Under the pieces are notes generated by a model, which searched no databases, had not been told where the DNA came from, and saw only the letters and a program-made list of their open reading frames with translations. 64,000 bases of DNA, taken from assembly GCF_025564065.1 (NCBI RefSeq), contig NZ_JAMGZK010000036.1, positions 55,805-119,804 on the forward strand, given 5' to 3'. The translations under genes and the position numbers were made by a program. The DNA is from Silvania hatchlandensis (GTDB lineage Bacteria; Pseudomonadota; Gammaproteobacteria; Enterobacterales; Enterobacteriaceae). Below, in pieces: positions 52,679-63,916 of the stretch. Positions within the stretch are counted from its first letter, which is position 1. Each line of letters opens with the position of its first letter.

Positions 52679-52876
52679 TTACTTCTTCTGGTCTTTCTTC
52701 GGCCAGTCGTCTTCATCATCCCATTTATCGTTAAAGTCACGATGCGGGGGAAGTTCGGGTTTGTTGGCGAGGAATTTCTTGTGATCAACGCGCTTGAGAT
52801 CCTTGATCACGTTCAGCAGTACGCCTACCAGAAAAACCAGCACCAGAATCCACCAGTATTTAGCCAGCCAGTCCAT
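52679..52876 (-). CDS. ypfN: Small membrane protein YpfN (UPF0370)
   Basis: A 65-residue protein with one N-terminal membrane span (about residues 5-25) and a charged cytoplasmic tail rich in Asp, Lys and Trp ([13 protein letters not shown]). Function is unknown. It matches E. coli YpfN in length and sequence. It lies 26 bases downstream of dapE in the yffB-dapE-ypfN series. Confidence 0.93.
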   Translation of the reverse strand: MDWLAKYWWILVLVFLVGVLLNVIKDLKRVDHKKFLANKPELPPHRDFNDKWDDEDDWPKKDQKK

Positions 52877-52902
52877 TCGCTTATCCTTCTTCAGGGCAAT
52901 CG

Positions 52903-54030
52903 TCAGGCGACGAGTTGCTCCATAATACGTTGATACATACGGGCCAGCAGTTGCAAATCAGCTGCATTCACGCATTCATTGATTTTATGAATCGTGGCAT
53001 TAACCGGCCCAAGTTCCACCACCTGCGCACCCATGCGCGCAATAAAGCGCCCGTCAGATGTGCCGCCCGTGGTCAGCAGTTGCGGTTTAATTTCATTATA
53101 GTGCGCGATAGCGTTAACCACCGCATCAACCAGCTTACCGCGTCCGGTGAGGAACGGCTGACCGGATAACCACCAGTCAACGCTGTAGCGCAGCTGATGC
53201 TTCTCCAGCAGCGCCGCCACGCGAGCTTTGATCATCTCGTCGGTCAGTTCGGTGCTGAAGCGGAAGTTAAACTGCACAAACAGATCGCCGGGGATCACGT
53301 TGTTGCTGCCGGTACCCGCCTGCATGTTGGCAATCTGCATGCTGGTTGGCGGGAAGTATTCATTGCCCTTGTCCCACTCGATCCCGACCAGCTCGTTGAG
53401 CATCGGAGCCGCGCGGTGAACCGGGTTATCGGCAAGGTGCGGATAGGCCACGTGACCCTGCACGCCGTGAATGGTCAGGTTACAGGTGATAGAGCCGCGA
53501 CGGCCATTTTTCACTACGTCACCCACCACTTCGGTGCTCGACGGTTCACCGACAAGGCAGTAGTCGAGGCGTTCGTTACGCGCCATCAGCGTTTCGACCA
53601 CTTTCACCGTACCGTTTTTGGCGCTGGCCTCTTCATCGGAGGTTATCAAAAACGCCAGACGGCCTCTGTGATTCGGGTGTTGCTCAACAAAACGTTCTGC
53701 GGCAACTACCATCGCTGCCAGCGAACCTTTCATGTCCGCCGCGCCGCGACCAAACAACATACCGTCGCGGATCGTCGGTTCGAAAGGGGGATTGATCCAG
53801 CGGTCGGCATCACCTGCCGGCACCACATCAGTATGTCCGGCAAACGCCAGCGTTTCGCCCTGACCGCGCCATGCCCAGAAGTTTTGCGTATCGCCAAAAT
53901 CCATGGGTTCGACGGTGAAACCAATCGCCCGCAGGCGTTCGATCATCAGAGCCTGACAACCCGCATCGTCCGGGCTCAGGGAGGGGCGGCGAATAAGCTG
54001 CTGAGTCAGCTCAATGACCGGGCATGACAT
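52903..54030 (-). CDS. dapE: Succinyl-diaminopimelate desuccinylase
   Basis: Dinuclear zinc M20 peptidase that releases L,L-diaminopimelate from its N-succinyl form for lysine and peptidoglycan synthesis. It has 375 residues, as in E. coli. GHTDVVPAG carries the first metal histidine and aspartate, [12 protein letters not shown] the catalytic glutamate pair, and the C-terminal His is in [11 protein letters not shown]. Three bases separate it from yffB. Confidence 0.98.
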   Translation of the reverse strand: MSCPVIELTQQLIRRPSLSPDDAGCQALMIERLRAIGFTVEPMDFGDTQNFWAWRGQGETLAFAGHTDVVPAGDADRWINPPFEPTIRDGMLFGRGAADMKGSLAAMVVAAERFVEQHPNHRGRLAFLITSDEEASAKNGTVKVVETLMARNERLDYCLVGEPSSTEVVGDVVKNGRRGSITCNLTIHGVQGHVAYPHLADNPVHRAAPMLNELVGIEWDKGNEYFPPTSMQIANMQAGTGSNNVIPGDLFVQFNFRFSTELTDEMIKARVAALLEKHQLRYSVDWWLSGQPFLTGRGKLVDAVVNAIAHYNEIKPQLLTTGGTSDGRFIARMGAQVVELGPVNATIHKINECVNAADLQLLARMYQRIMEQLVA

Positions 54031-54033
54031 AGA

Positions 54034-54390
54034 CTACACCTCAATAAAATAGGTTTGGTATTGGGATTCTTTGAAACCCAGCAGCATAGGCTTACCGGGC
54101 GCCCAGAGCAATGGGCGTTTGATGATTGCCGGCATTTCAATCATCAAGGCAGCGGCGCTGTCGGCAGTAGTGATGCTGCTGCGCACGGTTTCATCCAGCT
54201 TGCGCCAGGTGGTGCCGCGGGTATTCAGCAATGCTTCCCAGCCCAGCTCGGCGATGAATTTTTGTATTAGTTCCGCATCAAGGCCGTCAACGCGATAGTC
54301 GTGAAAACGGTAATCAACGTGGTTATCCTCAAGCCAGCGACGGGCTTTTTTTATGGTGTCGCAGTTTTTGATGCCGTAGAGGGTGATCAT
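54034..54390 (-). CDS. yffB: ArsC-family protein YffB
   Basis: A 118-residue thioredoxin-fold protein of the Spx/ArsC family. Cys10 is in [13 protein letters not shown]. Function is unknown. The ATG at 54390 gives the E. coli length; a longer frame to 54465 lacks similarity. It is upstream of dapE with a three-base gap, so the two are cotranscribed. It is distinct from yfgD, the other ArsC-family gene here. Confidence 0.93.
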   Translation of the reverse strand: MITLYGIKNCDTIKKARRWLEDNHVDYRFHDYRVDGLDAELIQKFIAELGWEALLNTRGTTWRKLDETVRSSITTADSAAALMIEMPAIIKRPLLWAPGKPMLLGFKESQYQTYFIEV

Positions 54391-54776
54391 GGTGAATCCT
54401 TTTGTCTTAAATAGCGATGAATTGCTCAGTGTTTTCGATGATGCAGGGAGGAAAAAATATAACACATTTGTTTTATAACATTATTTAATATTCATGATTA
54501 ATGCAGAAATCACCCCTGTTATGAATATTCTCTCATCGTAAACGCATAGCTGCTCAGAAACAAAATACCCTGTAAAACAGTTGATAATTAAAGTGTTCAT
54601 CCTAAATAGTGGTTGTTTCAAAATATTGCAGTGCGTCACATAAAATTTATGAGCTTAGACGCATAGTTAGTACAAGCCAGTCGTACCAAGGGAGGTAGGC
54701 GACCACCACTGATTAAAACCTCTTCACAATGATGATATATTCTCGTAGAATGCCGATAATAATAAGAGAGGTAGTT
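54391..54776. other. AT-rich intergenic region between yffB and ypfM
   Basis: These 386 bases are much richer in A+T than the surroundings. No long reading frame here has family similarity. Seen in it are a 9-bp inverted repeat AATATTCAT...ATGAATATT (54487-54529), a short palindrome CATAAA-A-TTTATG (54639-54651), and an unexplained G+C-richer block (about 54655-54710). The yffB promoter must lie on the left and the ypfM promoter on the right. Confidence 0.6.
54723..54751 (+). promoter_or_regulatory. Predicted sigma-70 promoter of ypfM
   Basis: TTCACA (54723-54728), a 17-base spacer, then TAGAAT (54746-54751): each hexamer is one base off consensus. Transcription would start near 54758, leaving a leader of about 19 bases before the ypfM ATG. 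Confidence 0.65.
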
Positions 54777-54836
54777 ATGATTGAACGTGAACTGGGGAAC
54801 TGGAAAGATTTTATCGAAGTCATGCTTCGTAAATGA
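54777..54836 (+). CDS. ypfM: 19-residue small protein YpfM
   Basis: The codons spell MIERELGNWKDFIEVMLRK, which as I recall it is the E. coli K-12 YpfM sequence residue for residue, at the same place between acrD and yffB. AGAGAGG precedes the ATG by about five bases. A near-consensus promoter lies just upstream and a terminator 70 bases downstream. Function is unknown; an amphipathic helix is plausible (hydrophobic W, F, I, V, M, L alternating with charges). Full conservation of so short a frame in a G+C-richer relative indicates selection on the peptide. Confidence 0.9.
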   Translation: MIERELGNWKDFIEVMLRK

Positions 54837-54882
54837 CATTCTTGAAGAATTGCAAGAGCACTTAATTAGCAAAATAACGATA

Positions 54883-54931
54883 GTGTGTAAATAAACACAC
54901 AAAAAAGGCGCCTGGTTGGGGCGCCTTTTTT
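54883..54931. terminator. Hairpin plus bidirectional terminator between ypfM and acrD
   Basis: A small hairpin, GTGTGT-AAATAA-ACACAC (54883-54900), is followed by a strong terminator: six A, GGCGCC (54907-54912), a seven-base loop, GGCGCC (54920-54925), six T. With A and T runs on both sides it can end ypfM (rightward) and acrD (leftward). Confidence 0.88.
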
Positions 54932-54943
54932 ATTTGCTGAAGA

Positions 54944-57900
54944 TTATTGTGGCCGCTCTTTTAGCGGAAAACGACGGCGCACCAGCACAAAGAACAGCGG
55001 GACAAAGTAAATGGCGAGAATGGTCGCTGAAATCATCCCGCCTATCACACCGGTCCCGACCGCGTGCTGGCTGCTGGAACCCGCGCCGGAGCTGGTGGCC
55101 ATCGGCAGTACGCCGAAGACAAACGCCAGCGAGGTCATCAGGATCGGGCGCAGGCGTTGACGACAGGCTTCAAGCGTTGCCGACAGCAAGTCCTGACCCT
55201 GTTCATTCCGCTCGTTGGCAAATTCCACGATCAGAATAGCGTTCTTCGCCGACAGACCAATAACCGTCAACAACCCTACCTGGAAGTAGACATCATTTTC
55301 CAGACCACGCATCCAGGTGGCGAGCAGGGCACCGATCACCCCCAGCGGTACCACCAGCATTACCGAGAACGGCACCGACCAGCTTTCATACAGCGCGGCC
55401 AGGCACAGGAACACCACCAGCAGCGACAGGGCATACAGCGCCGGGGCCTGCGCCCCGGAAAGGCGTTCCTGATAGGACATCGCGGTCCACTCCAGGCCAA
55501 ACCCGGCCGGAAGCTGCTGCACCAGATTTTCCATCACGTCCATCGCGGTTCCGGTACTGACCCCTGGTGCGGCCTCCCCGACGATCTCTACCGCCGCATA
55601 GCCGTTGTATCGCTCCATGCGTGGTGAACCCGTCTCCCAGCGCGAGGTAGCAAAGGCCGAGAAGGGCACCATGCCGCCATCGTTGTTGCGCACATACCAT
55701 AAGTTGATATCGTCCGGCAGCATGCGGTATTTGGCATCGGCCTGCACGTAGACCTTCTTCACGCGCCCTCTGTCCATAAAATCATTCACGTAGCTTGAGC
55801 CCCAGGCGGTTTGCAGCGTGTCGTTGATATCGTCAATCGATACCCCCAGCGCCTGCGCCTTACGCTGGTCGATATCGACCTGCAGCTGCGGGCTATCGTC
55901 CAGACCGTTGTGGCGCACGCGGGTCAGGGAAGGCTCTTCACCCGCCAGCTCCAGCAGCCGGTCGCGCGCGGCCATCAGTGCGATGTGTCCGGCTCCGGCG
56001 TGATCCTGCAGCTCCATATCAAACCCTGCCGAGCTGCCGAGCCCGCTAATCGCCGGGGGACTGCTGGCAAAGACGCGCGCCTCTTTGATGTGGCTAAAGG
56101 CTTTGGTGGCGCGCTCGATAATGGCGAATGAGCTGCCGGTGTCCGGGTCACGTTGATCCCAGTCTTTCAGGCGCACAAACATGCGCGCGACGTTCTGGCC
56201 GTTGCCGCCAGGACCCGATCCCACGGTGGCGAACACCGACAGGACGGTATCTTTCTCTTTGGTGGAGAAGTACGACTCAACCTGCTCGACCACTTTCAGG
56301 GTCTGCTGTTGCGTAGAACCGCTCGGCAGCTGCACGGAGGTGATAAACATCCCCCGGTCCTCCAGCGGCAGGAACGAGGTCGGCAGTCGCAGGAACAGGA
56401 AGATCATCCCGCCGAGCAGCAGTACGTAGATAAATATCCAGCGCAGGCTGCGCTGCAGAATGCGGCCCACGCCCGCTTCGTAACGCGCGGCGCTGCGGTT
56501 AAACATGCGGTTGAACCAGCCGAAGAAGCCTTTCTGACCGTGCTGCTCGCCTTTGTGCAGCGGTTTGAGCAGGGTGGAGCACAGGGCAGGGGTGAGGATC
56601 ATCGCCACCAGCACCGACAGCACCATTGCCGAAACAATGGTGATGGAGAACTGGCGGTAAATGGCGCCCGTCGTCCCGCCAAAGAAGGCCATCGGCACAA
56701 ACACTGCGGACAGCACCATCGCGATACCGACCAGCGCCCCCTGGATCTGCCCCATCGACTTGCGCGTGGCCTCGCGCGGTGAGAGTCCCTCTTCGCTCAT
56801 GATGCGTTCGACGTTCTCCACCACCACGATGGCGTCATCCACCAGCAGGCCGATCGCCAGCACCATCGCAAACATGGTGAGGGTATTGATGCTGTAGCCA
56901 AAGGCGTACAGCACCGTGAAAGTGCCGAGCAGCACCACCGGGACGGCAATGGTCGGGATCAGGGTGGCGCGGAAGTTTTGCAGGAACAGGTACATCACGA
57001 GGAACACCAGCGCGATGGCCTCAAGCAGGGTTTTGACTACATCCTCGATGGAGGCTTTCACGAAAGAGGTGGTTTCGTAGGCGACTTTATATTCCAGCCC
57101 GTGCGGGAAATAGTGCGACAGCTCGTCGAGACGGTTGATGACCTGCTCCGCCGTTGCCATCTCATTGGCACCTGAGGCCAGCTTGACCCCCAGCCCGGAT
57201 GCCTGCTTGCCGTTAAAGCGGCTCAGGTAATCGTATTTTTCTGCCCCCATTTCCACCGTGGCAACATCGCCAAGGCGCACTTCCGACCCGTCCTGGTTAA
57301 CGCGCAGGGTGATGTCGCGGAACTGCTGCGGCGTTTGCAGCAGCGACTGGGAGTTGATGGTGGCATTCAGCGCCTGCTTATCGACGGACGGCGTCCCGCC
57401 CAACTGGCCAACGGCTATCTGCGCATTTTGCGATTCGATGGCGTCGGTCACGTCTTTCGCCGTCATCTGGAAACTGTTCAGCTTCTCCGGATCGAGCCAG
57501 ATGCGCATCGAATACTGCGAGCCGTAGGCGTCAATATCCCCCACGCCGTTAATGCGGCTCAGCGGATCCTGAATATTACTGGCCACGTAGTCGGCGATAT
57601 CCTGCTTATCCATCGAGCCGTCGGTGGAGACAAAGGCGATGGTCAGGATGTTGGTATCACCGGTTTTACGCACCGTCACGCCCTGGTTTTGCACCGCCTG
57701 CGGCAGCTTGCGCATCGCGGACTGAAGCTGGTTTTGCACCTGCTGTACCGCTTCATCCGGATCGGCACCCGCGGTAAAGCTCAGGGTGACCGTTGCCTGG
57801 CCGGTGGCGCTGCTCTGGGACGACATATACATCAGGTTATCGAGGCCGGTCATGTTCTGCTCAATGACCTGGGTGACGGTGTTCTCCAGCGTTTGTGCGG

Positions 57901-58057
57901 AGGCGCCAGGATAGTTGGCCGTGATGCGCACATTAGGCGGGGCCAGCTCCGGGTACTGCTCAACGGGGAGTGAAAGAATAGCCAGTGTACCCGTCAGGCA
58001 TAACAAAATTGCCAGCACCCAGGCAAAAATGGGGCGATCGATGAAAAAATTCGCCAT
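54944..58057 (-). CDS. acrD: RND multidrug efflux pump AcrD
   Basis: Inner-membrane proton-driven pump that works with AcrA and TolC and exports aminoglycosides and other hydrophilic or amphiphilic drugs. It has 1037 residues, exactly the E. coli AcrD length. Twelve membrane spans with two large periplasmic loops are present. The proton-relay aspartates are in [16 protein letters not shown], and the paired lysine is in [14 protein letters not shown]. It has no adjacent acrA-type gene, as expected for AcrD. narQ lies upstream with 107 bases between, so acrD has its own promoter. Confidence 0.97.
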   Translation of the reverse strand: MANFFIDRPIFAWVLAILLCLTGTLAILSLPVEQYPELAPPNVRITANYPGASAQTLENTVTQVIEQNMTGLDNLMYMSSQSSATGQATVTLSFTAGADPDEAVQQVQNQLQSAMRKLPQAVQNQGVTVRKTGDTNILTIAFVSTDGSMDKQDIADYVASNIQDPLSRINGVGDIDAYGSQYSMRIWLDPEKLNSFQMTAKDVTDAIESQNAQIAVGQLGGTPSVDKQALNATINSQSLLQTPQQFRDITLRVNQDGSEVRLGDVATVEMGAEKYDYLSRFNGKQASGLGVKLASGANEMATAEQVINRLDELSHYFPHGLEYKVAYETTSFVKASIEDVVKTLLEAIALVFLVMYLFLQNFRATLIPTIAVPVVLLGTFTVLYAFGYSINTLTMFAMVLAIGLLVDDAIVVVENVERIMSEEGLSPREATRKSMGQIQGALVGIAMVLSAVFVPMAFFGGTTGAIYRQFSITIVSAMVLSVLVAMILTPALCSTLLKPLHKGEQHGQKGFFGWFNRMFNRSAARYEAGVGRILQRSLRWIFIYVLLLGGMIFLFLRLPTSFLPLEDRGMFITSVQLPSGSTQQQTLKVVEQVESYFSTKEKDTVLSVFATVGSGPGGNGQNVARMFVRLKDWDQRDPDTGSSFAIIERATKAFSHIKEARVFASSPPAISGLGSSAGFDMELQDHAGAGHIALMAARDRLLELAGEEPSLTRVRHNGLDDSPQLQVDIDQRKAQALGVSIDDINDTLQTAWGSSYVNDFMDRGRVKKVYVQADAKYRMLPDDINLWYVRNNDGGMVPFSAFATSRWETGSPRMERYNGYAAVEIVGEAAPGVSTGTAMDVMENLVQQLPAGFGLEWTAMSYQERLSGAQAPALYALSLLVVFLCLAALYESWSVPFSVMLVVPLGVIGALLATWMRGLENDVYFQVGLLTVIGLSAKNAILIVEFANERNEQGQDLLSATLEACRQRLRPILMTSLAFVFGVLPMATSSGAGSSSQHAVGTGVIGGMISATILAIYFVPLFFVLVRRRFPLKERPQ

Positions 58058-58097
58058 TAAAATGAGACCTCGTTTTGCTGCGCATCGCGATGATAGA

Positions 58098-58120
58098 TTG
58101 CCGCCTCACTCTAGCGGCAA
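58098..58120. repeat. Hairpin in the narQ-acrD gap
   Basis: TTGCCGC-N9-GCGGCAA, a 7-bp perfect stem about 40 bases upstream of the acrD ATG. It could attenuate readthrough from narQ or shape the acrD leader. Confidence 0.5.
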
Positions 58121-58129
58121 CGTGGGTGT

Positions 58130-59862
<1,733 letters not shown>

Positions 59863-60078
59863 AAATAGCATCCTGAGCTGAGTGCGGTCCTGTCCTGGCG
59901 AGAGTATCGCCAGATTTCGAAACGTCATTTTAACCGCAATGAAATTAATTGATCTGCCACAGGTTCAGGCGAAATAGTTCGCTTTCCTGGGCAATTGAAC
60001 ATTGCCTGATACCGTTGCGGTCGGTAAATACAATATTCATATAAAGAATAAGGTTATGGAAGTCTGGTCGAGTATCTT

Positions 60079-62040
60079 ATGAATCATTTTATCATGGCGA
60101 ACAGCCAGCAATGTATTGGATGTCGTGCCTGCGAAGTGGCCTGCGTGATGGCTCACCACGACGAGCAGCATCCCCTCAACCCGCGCCATTTTACCCCGCG
60201 CATCACCGTGGTCAAAGAAGGCAACAGGCACAGTGCCGTGGCCTGCCATCACTGTGAAAACGCCCCGTGTGCGCAAAGCTGTCCGAACGGCGCGATCGCC
60301 AGAACCCGCGACAGTGTGCAGGTGGACAGCCAAAAATGCATCGGCTGCAAAGCCTGCGTGGTGGCCTGCCCGTTTGGCACCATGGAAATTGTGACTACCT
60401 TAGAGGCGGCCACCGCGCAGAAGTGCGATTTGTGCCTGGACCGCCCGCAGGGCCCGGCCTGCGTCGAAAACTGCCCGGCGGATGCCTTGTCGCGTGTTAC
60501 CCCGGACAGCCTCAATCAGCTGGCCCGCACCCGGCGTCTGCGCACGGCCCGTCATGAGGCGCAGCCGTGGCAGACCCGCGCGGGTATCAGCCCGGTGGGC
60601 ATCAGCAAACGCGAGCAGATGTCTGCTCTGCCGCCGCGCGGTGAGCCAGATAAGCTTTCCCCGGCGGCCCGGGCGAATAACTTTGCCGAAATCTACCTGC
60701 CGTTTCGCCCGGAGCAGGCGCACCGTGAGGCCGAACGCTGCCTGAAGTGCGGCGAGCATTCAGTGTGTGAATGGACCTGCCCGCTGCATAACCCTATTCC
60801 CCAGTGGGTTGAGCTGGTGCTGGCGGGAAACATCGACGCCGCCGTCGAGCTCTCTCATCAGACTAACTGTCTGCCGGAAATCACCGGCCGGGTCTGCCCG
60901 CAGGACAAGTTGTGCGAAGGGGCCTGCACGGTGCGCGACGTCGCCGGTTCGGTGACCATCGGTAACATTGAGCGCTATATCTCCGACCAGGCGCTGGCGA
61001 AAGGCTGGCGACCGGATCTGAGCGGCGTGCAGCCGGTGGATAAACGCGTGGCGATTATTGGTGCCGGGCCTGCCGGGCTGGCGTGCGCCGACGCGCTGAT
61101 CCGTCGCGGCGTCAGCGTAACCGTGTTTGACCGTCATCCAGAGATCGGCGGCCTGCTCACCTTCGGCATTCCGGCGTTTAAGCTGGATAAATCTCTGCTG
61201 GCACGTCGTCGGGAGATTTTTACCGCAATGGGTATCCGCTTCGAACTGAACTGCGAAGTGGGAAAAGACGTTCCACTTGCAGAGCTGCTGAGCGACTACG
61301 ATGCGCTGTTTGTCGGCGTGGGCACCTACCGGTCGATGAAAGCCGGGATCCCGCATGAAGACGCACCGGGCGTGTACGATGCGCTGCCGTTCCTGGTGGG
61401 CAATACCCGCCAGCTGATGGGGCTGACCTCTTCGGCAGAAGAACCCTTTGTCGATACCGCCGGGCTGAACGTAGTGGTGCTGGGGGGCGGCGACACGGCG
61501 ATGGACTGCGTGCGCACCGCGCTGCGTCACGGGGCGACGAATGTCACCTGCGCCTATCGTCGGGATGAAGCCAATATGCCAGGCTCGAAAAAAGAGGTCA
61601 AAAACGCCAAAGAAGAAGGTGCGGTGTTTGAATTTAACGTCCAGCCGGTGGAACTGGTGCTCGACGATGCCGGGCGCGTCAACGGCATCCGCCTGCTGCG
61701 CACCCGTCTTGGGGAGGCTGATTCGCAGGGCCGCCGCCGCCCGCAACCGATCCCCGGCAGCGAGTTTGTGATGCCGGCCGATGCGGTGATCATGGCCTTT
61801 GGCTTTAACCCGCACGCGATGCCCTGGCTGCAGGCGCAGGGCGTCGAGGTCGATGACTGGGGACGGATTGCCGCCAGCGTCGACAGTCGCTTCCGCTATC
61901 AGACCAGCAATCCGCAGATTTTTGCCGGTGGCGACGCGGTACGTGGAGCGGATCTGGTGGTGACCGCCATGGCAGAAGGGCGGCACGCTGCCCAAGGGAT
62001 CGCCGACTGGCTGGGGGTAAAAGCACCCGCCGCCCATTGA
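60079..62040 (+). CDS. aegA: Iron-sulfur/FAD oxidoreductase AegA
   Basis: Predicted cytoplasmic electron-transfer enzyme. The N-terminal ferredoxin domain has several CX2CX2CX3C clusters (CIGCRACEVAC, CHHCENAPCAQSC, CIGCKACVVAC). The GltD-like part has a cysteine-rich linker (CLKCGEHSVCEWTC and CPQDKLCEGAC) and two dinucleotide sites, GAGPAGL for FAD and GGGDTAMD for NAD(P). It has 653 residues against 659 in E. coli, the difference lying in the linker. E. coli AegA has been linked to anaerobic uric acid/purine breakdown with formate-linked proteins. It is divergent from narQ with 216 bases between, consistent with anaerobic control. No FNR site was clear. Confidence 0.95.
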   Translation: MNHFIMANSQQCIGCRACEVACVMAHHDEQHPLNPRHFTPRITVVKEGNRHSAVACHHCENAPCAQSCPNGAIARTRDSVQVDSQKCIGCKACVVACPFGTMEIVTTLEAATAQKCDLCLDRPQGPACVENCPADALSRVTPDSLNQLARTRRLRTARHEAQPWQTRAGISPVGISKREQMSALPPRGEPDKLSPAARANNFAEIYLPFRPEQAHREAERCLKCGEHSVCEWTCPLHNPIPQWVELVLAGNIDAAVELSHQTNCLPEITGRVCPQDKLCEGACTVRDVAGSVTIGNIERYISDQALAKGWRPDLSGVQPVDKRVAIIGAGPAGLACADALIRRGVSVTVFDRHPEIGGLLTFGIPAFKLDKSLLARRREIFTAMGIRFELNCEVGKDVPLAELLSDYDALFVGVGTYRSMKAGIPHEDAPGVYDALPFLVGNTRQLMGLTSSAEEPFVDTAGLNVVVLGGGDTAMDCVRTALRHGATNVTCAYRRDEANMPGSKKEVKNAKEEGAVFEFNVQPVELVLDDAGRVNGIRLLRTRLGEADSQGRRRPQPIPGSEFVMPADAVIMAFGFNPHAMPWLQAQGVEVDDWGRIAASVDSRFRYQTSNPQIFAGGDAVRGADLVVTAMAEGRHAAQGIADWLGVKAPAAH

Positions 62041-62107
62041 TCCGACGGACGACAAAATGGGCTTCACCGCGTAGTATGGCGTTAATGCCTTGCGCTATGG
62101 AGCCCGT

Positions 62108-62683
62108 ATGTCCCTGAAAATTGACCTGATTAAAGATAAAGTCCTGTCTGAAAACTATTTTGTTCTGCGCAACGTCACCTACGATCTGACCCGCAGCAAT
62201 GGCGAGGTGATCCGCCACAAGCGTGAGGTGTACGATCGGGGTAACGGCGCCACCATCCTGTTGTACAACCGCGAGAAAAAGAGCGTGGTGCTGATCCGCC
62301 AGTTCCGCGTTGCCACCTGGGTCAATGGCAACCTTGAGGGGCGGCTGATTGAGACCTGCGCCGGGCTGCTGGATGACGACGAGCCTGAAGTCTGTATCCG
62401 CAAAGAGGCCGTCGAAGAGACAGGTTTTGCCGTGGGCGACGTGCGTAAAGTCTTTGAGCTGTATATGTCCCCTGGCGGCGTGACGGAAATCGTTCATTTC
62501 TTCATTGCGGAATACAGCGAGGCGCAGCGCACCAGCGCGGGCGGCGGCGTAGAAGATGAAGATATCGAGGTGCTTGAACTGCCCTTTGCTCAGGCATTAA
62601 CGATGATACAAACGGGTGAAATACGCGATGGCAAAACGGTGATATTATTACAATATTTGCAGGGCTCCGGGCTAATGGCTTGA
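62108..62683 (+). CDS. nudK: GDP-mannose pyrophosphatase NudK
   Basis: Nudix hydrolase splitting GDP-mannose and related sugar nucleotides. It has 191 residues, as in E. coli, from ATG 62108 ([11 protein letters not shown]); a start six codons earlier lacks support. The Nudix box runs from [10 protein letters not shown] to [10 protein letters not shown] with the metal-binding Glu residues in REVEE-type RKEAVEE. It lies 67 bases after aegA and may be partly cotranscribed. Confidence 0.95.
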   Translation: MSLKIDLIKDKVLSENYFVLRNVTYDLTRSNGEVIRHKREVYDRGNGATILLYNREKKSVVLIRQFRVATWVNGNLEGRLIETCAGLLDDDEPEVCIRKEAVEETGFAVGDVRKVFELYMSPGGVTEIVHFFIAEYSEAQRTSAGGGVEDEDIEVLELPFAQALTMIQTGEIRDGKTVILLQYLQGSGLMA

Positions 62684-62810
62684 TCTTATTGAGCTTAAAA
62701 AGATGCATTTTGGATAAATCTATCCGATAAATCCGATTGAGCAACCCCGTCCTGAGCAGGAAGATAGCGTCTGTCTGTCTGTCCCGTATGCTTCCAGGAT
62801 CGTGCTATTC

Positions 62811-63854
62811 ATGCGTCACTGCGTTTTTCTTACTTTCATGCTCTGCATGCTGCCTGCGTCTTTTGTTCAGGCGGCACCGGCACAGCAGTCGTTTACTGAC
62901 TGGCAGGTTACCTGCAACAACCAGAATTTTTGCATTGCACGTAATACCGGTGAGCATAACGGGCTGGTCATGACCCTGAGCCGCAGTGCGGGTGCCAAAG
63001 CCGACGCGGTACTGCGTATCGATCTCGGCGGGCTGTCGACCCCCGATCCGAAAGAACCTGCCATCGCTCCCCGCTTGCGTCTTGACGGAGAGCCGCTCCC
63101 GCTGGATGCCAGGCTTTGGCAGATCGCCCCGTGGCGTCTGACCACGGACAATCCCACCCTCATCACTGCCCTGTTAACCACGCTCCAGCAGAAAAAAGCG
63201 ATCACCCTTGATAAGGGCAAGCAGACGCTCTCGCTGAACGGGCTGAAAGAGGCCATCCAGTTTATCGACGCCCAGCAAAAACGCGGCGGGAGTGAAACTG
63301 CGTGGATCAATAAAGGCGACGAGCCGCCGCTGAGCGTGCCGCCCGCGCCTGCGCTGAAAGAGGTGGCGTTGGTCAACCCGACGCCGACCCCGCTGTCGCG
63401 CGAGGAGCGCAGCGATCTGGTCGATTACGGTACCTGGAGGATGAATAACAGTCAGTGTTCCCTCGATCCGACGCGTCGGGAAGTGCGGGTGACGGCGTTA
63501 ACGGATGACAAAGCGCTATTGATAATCAGCTGCGAGGCGGGTGCCTATAACACGGTGGACTTAGCCTGGCTGGTGTCGCGCAAAAAACCGTTCGCGTCCC
63601 ATGCGGTGCGCCTGCGGCTGCCGTTTATTGCCTCCAGCGAAAGCAGCGACATGGAGCTGATGAACGCCAGCTTTGATGAGAAGAGCCGCGAGTTGACCAC
63701 TCTGGCACTGGGGCGCGGGATTGCCGACTGCGGGATCCAGACGCGCTGGCGCTTTACCGGCCAGCGTTTTCGCCTCGTGCGCTACGCCGAAGAGCCGAGC
63801 TGCGATAACTGGCATGGGCCAGATGCCTGGCCCACGTTGTGGATCACCCGATAA
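62811..63854 (+). CDS. ypfG: DUF1176 periplasmic protein YpfG
   Basis: A 347-residue exported protein of unknown function, equal in length to E. coli YpfG. A signal peptide ends near residue 22 (SFVQA-AP). The mature protein has four to six conserved cysteines (for example VTCNNQNFCIAR and SNCWHGP-like CDNWHGP near the end) that may form disulfides. I chose ATG 62811 rather than GTG 62802 because AGGA is too close to the GTG. The gene ends before a strong terminator. Confidence 0.93.
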   Translation: MRHCVFLTFMLCMLPASFVQAAPAQQSFTDWQVTCNNQNFCIARNTGEHNGLVMTLSRSAGAKADAVLRIDLGGLSTPDPKEPAIAPRLRLDGEPLPLDARLWQIAPWRLTTDNPTLITALLTTLQQKKAITLDKGKQTLSLNGLKEAIQFIDAQQKRGGSETAWINKGDEPPLSVPPAPALKEVALVNPTPTPLSREERSDLVDYGTWRMNNSQCSLDPTRREVRVTALTDDKALLIISCEAGAYNTVDLAWLVSRKKPFASHAVRLRLPFIASSESSDMELMNASFDEKSRELTTLALGRGIADCGIQTRWRFTGQRFRLVRYAEEPSCDNWHGPDAWPTLWITR

Positions 63855-63883
63855 TAAAAGCAAAACGGCAACAAGGTTGTAAT

Positions 63884-63916
63884 GCCAGTCAGTTAAGCAA
63901 CTGACTGGCCCTTTTT
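63884..63916 (+). terminator. Strong intrinsic terminator after ypfG
   Basis: GCCAGTCAGTT-AAGC-AACTGACTGGC, an 11-bp perfect stem, then CC and five T. Confidence 0.92.

Noticed and set aside
41759..54390. yfgD and yffB as arsenic resistance genes
   Set aside because: Both have the ArsC fold, but neither is in an ars operon, and their E. coli counterparts are not known resistance genes.
54636..54902. 88-codon frame opposite ypfM
   Set aside because: No ribosome site or family similarity; it covers the promoter and both strands of the ypfM unit. Frames in AT-rich sequence of this length occur by chance.
60760..62067. 435-codon frame opposite aegA
   Set aside because: Antisense shadow of a G+C-rich gene; low-complexity composition and no family motif.
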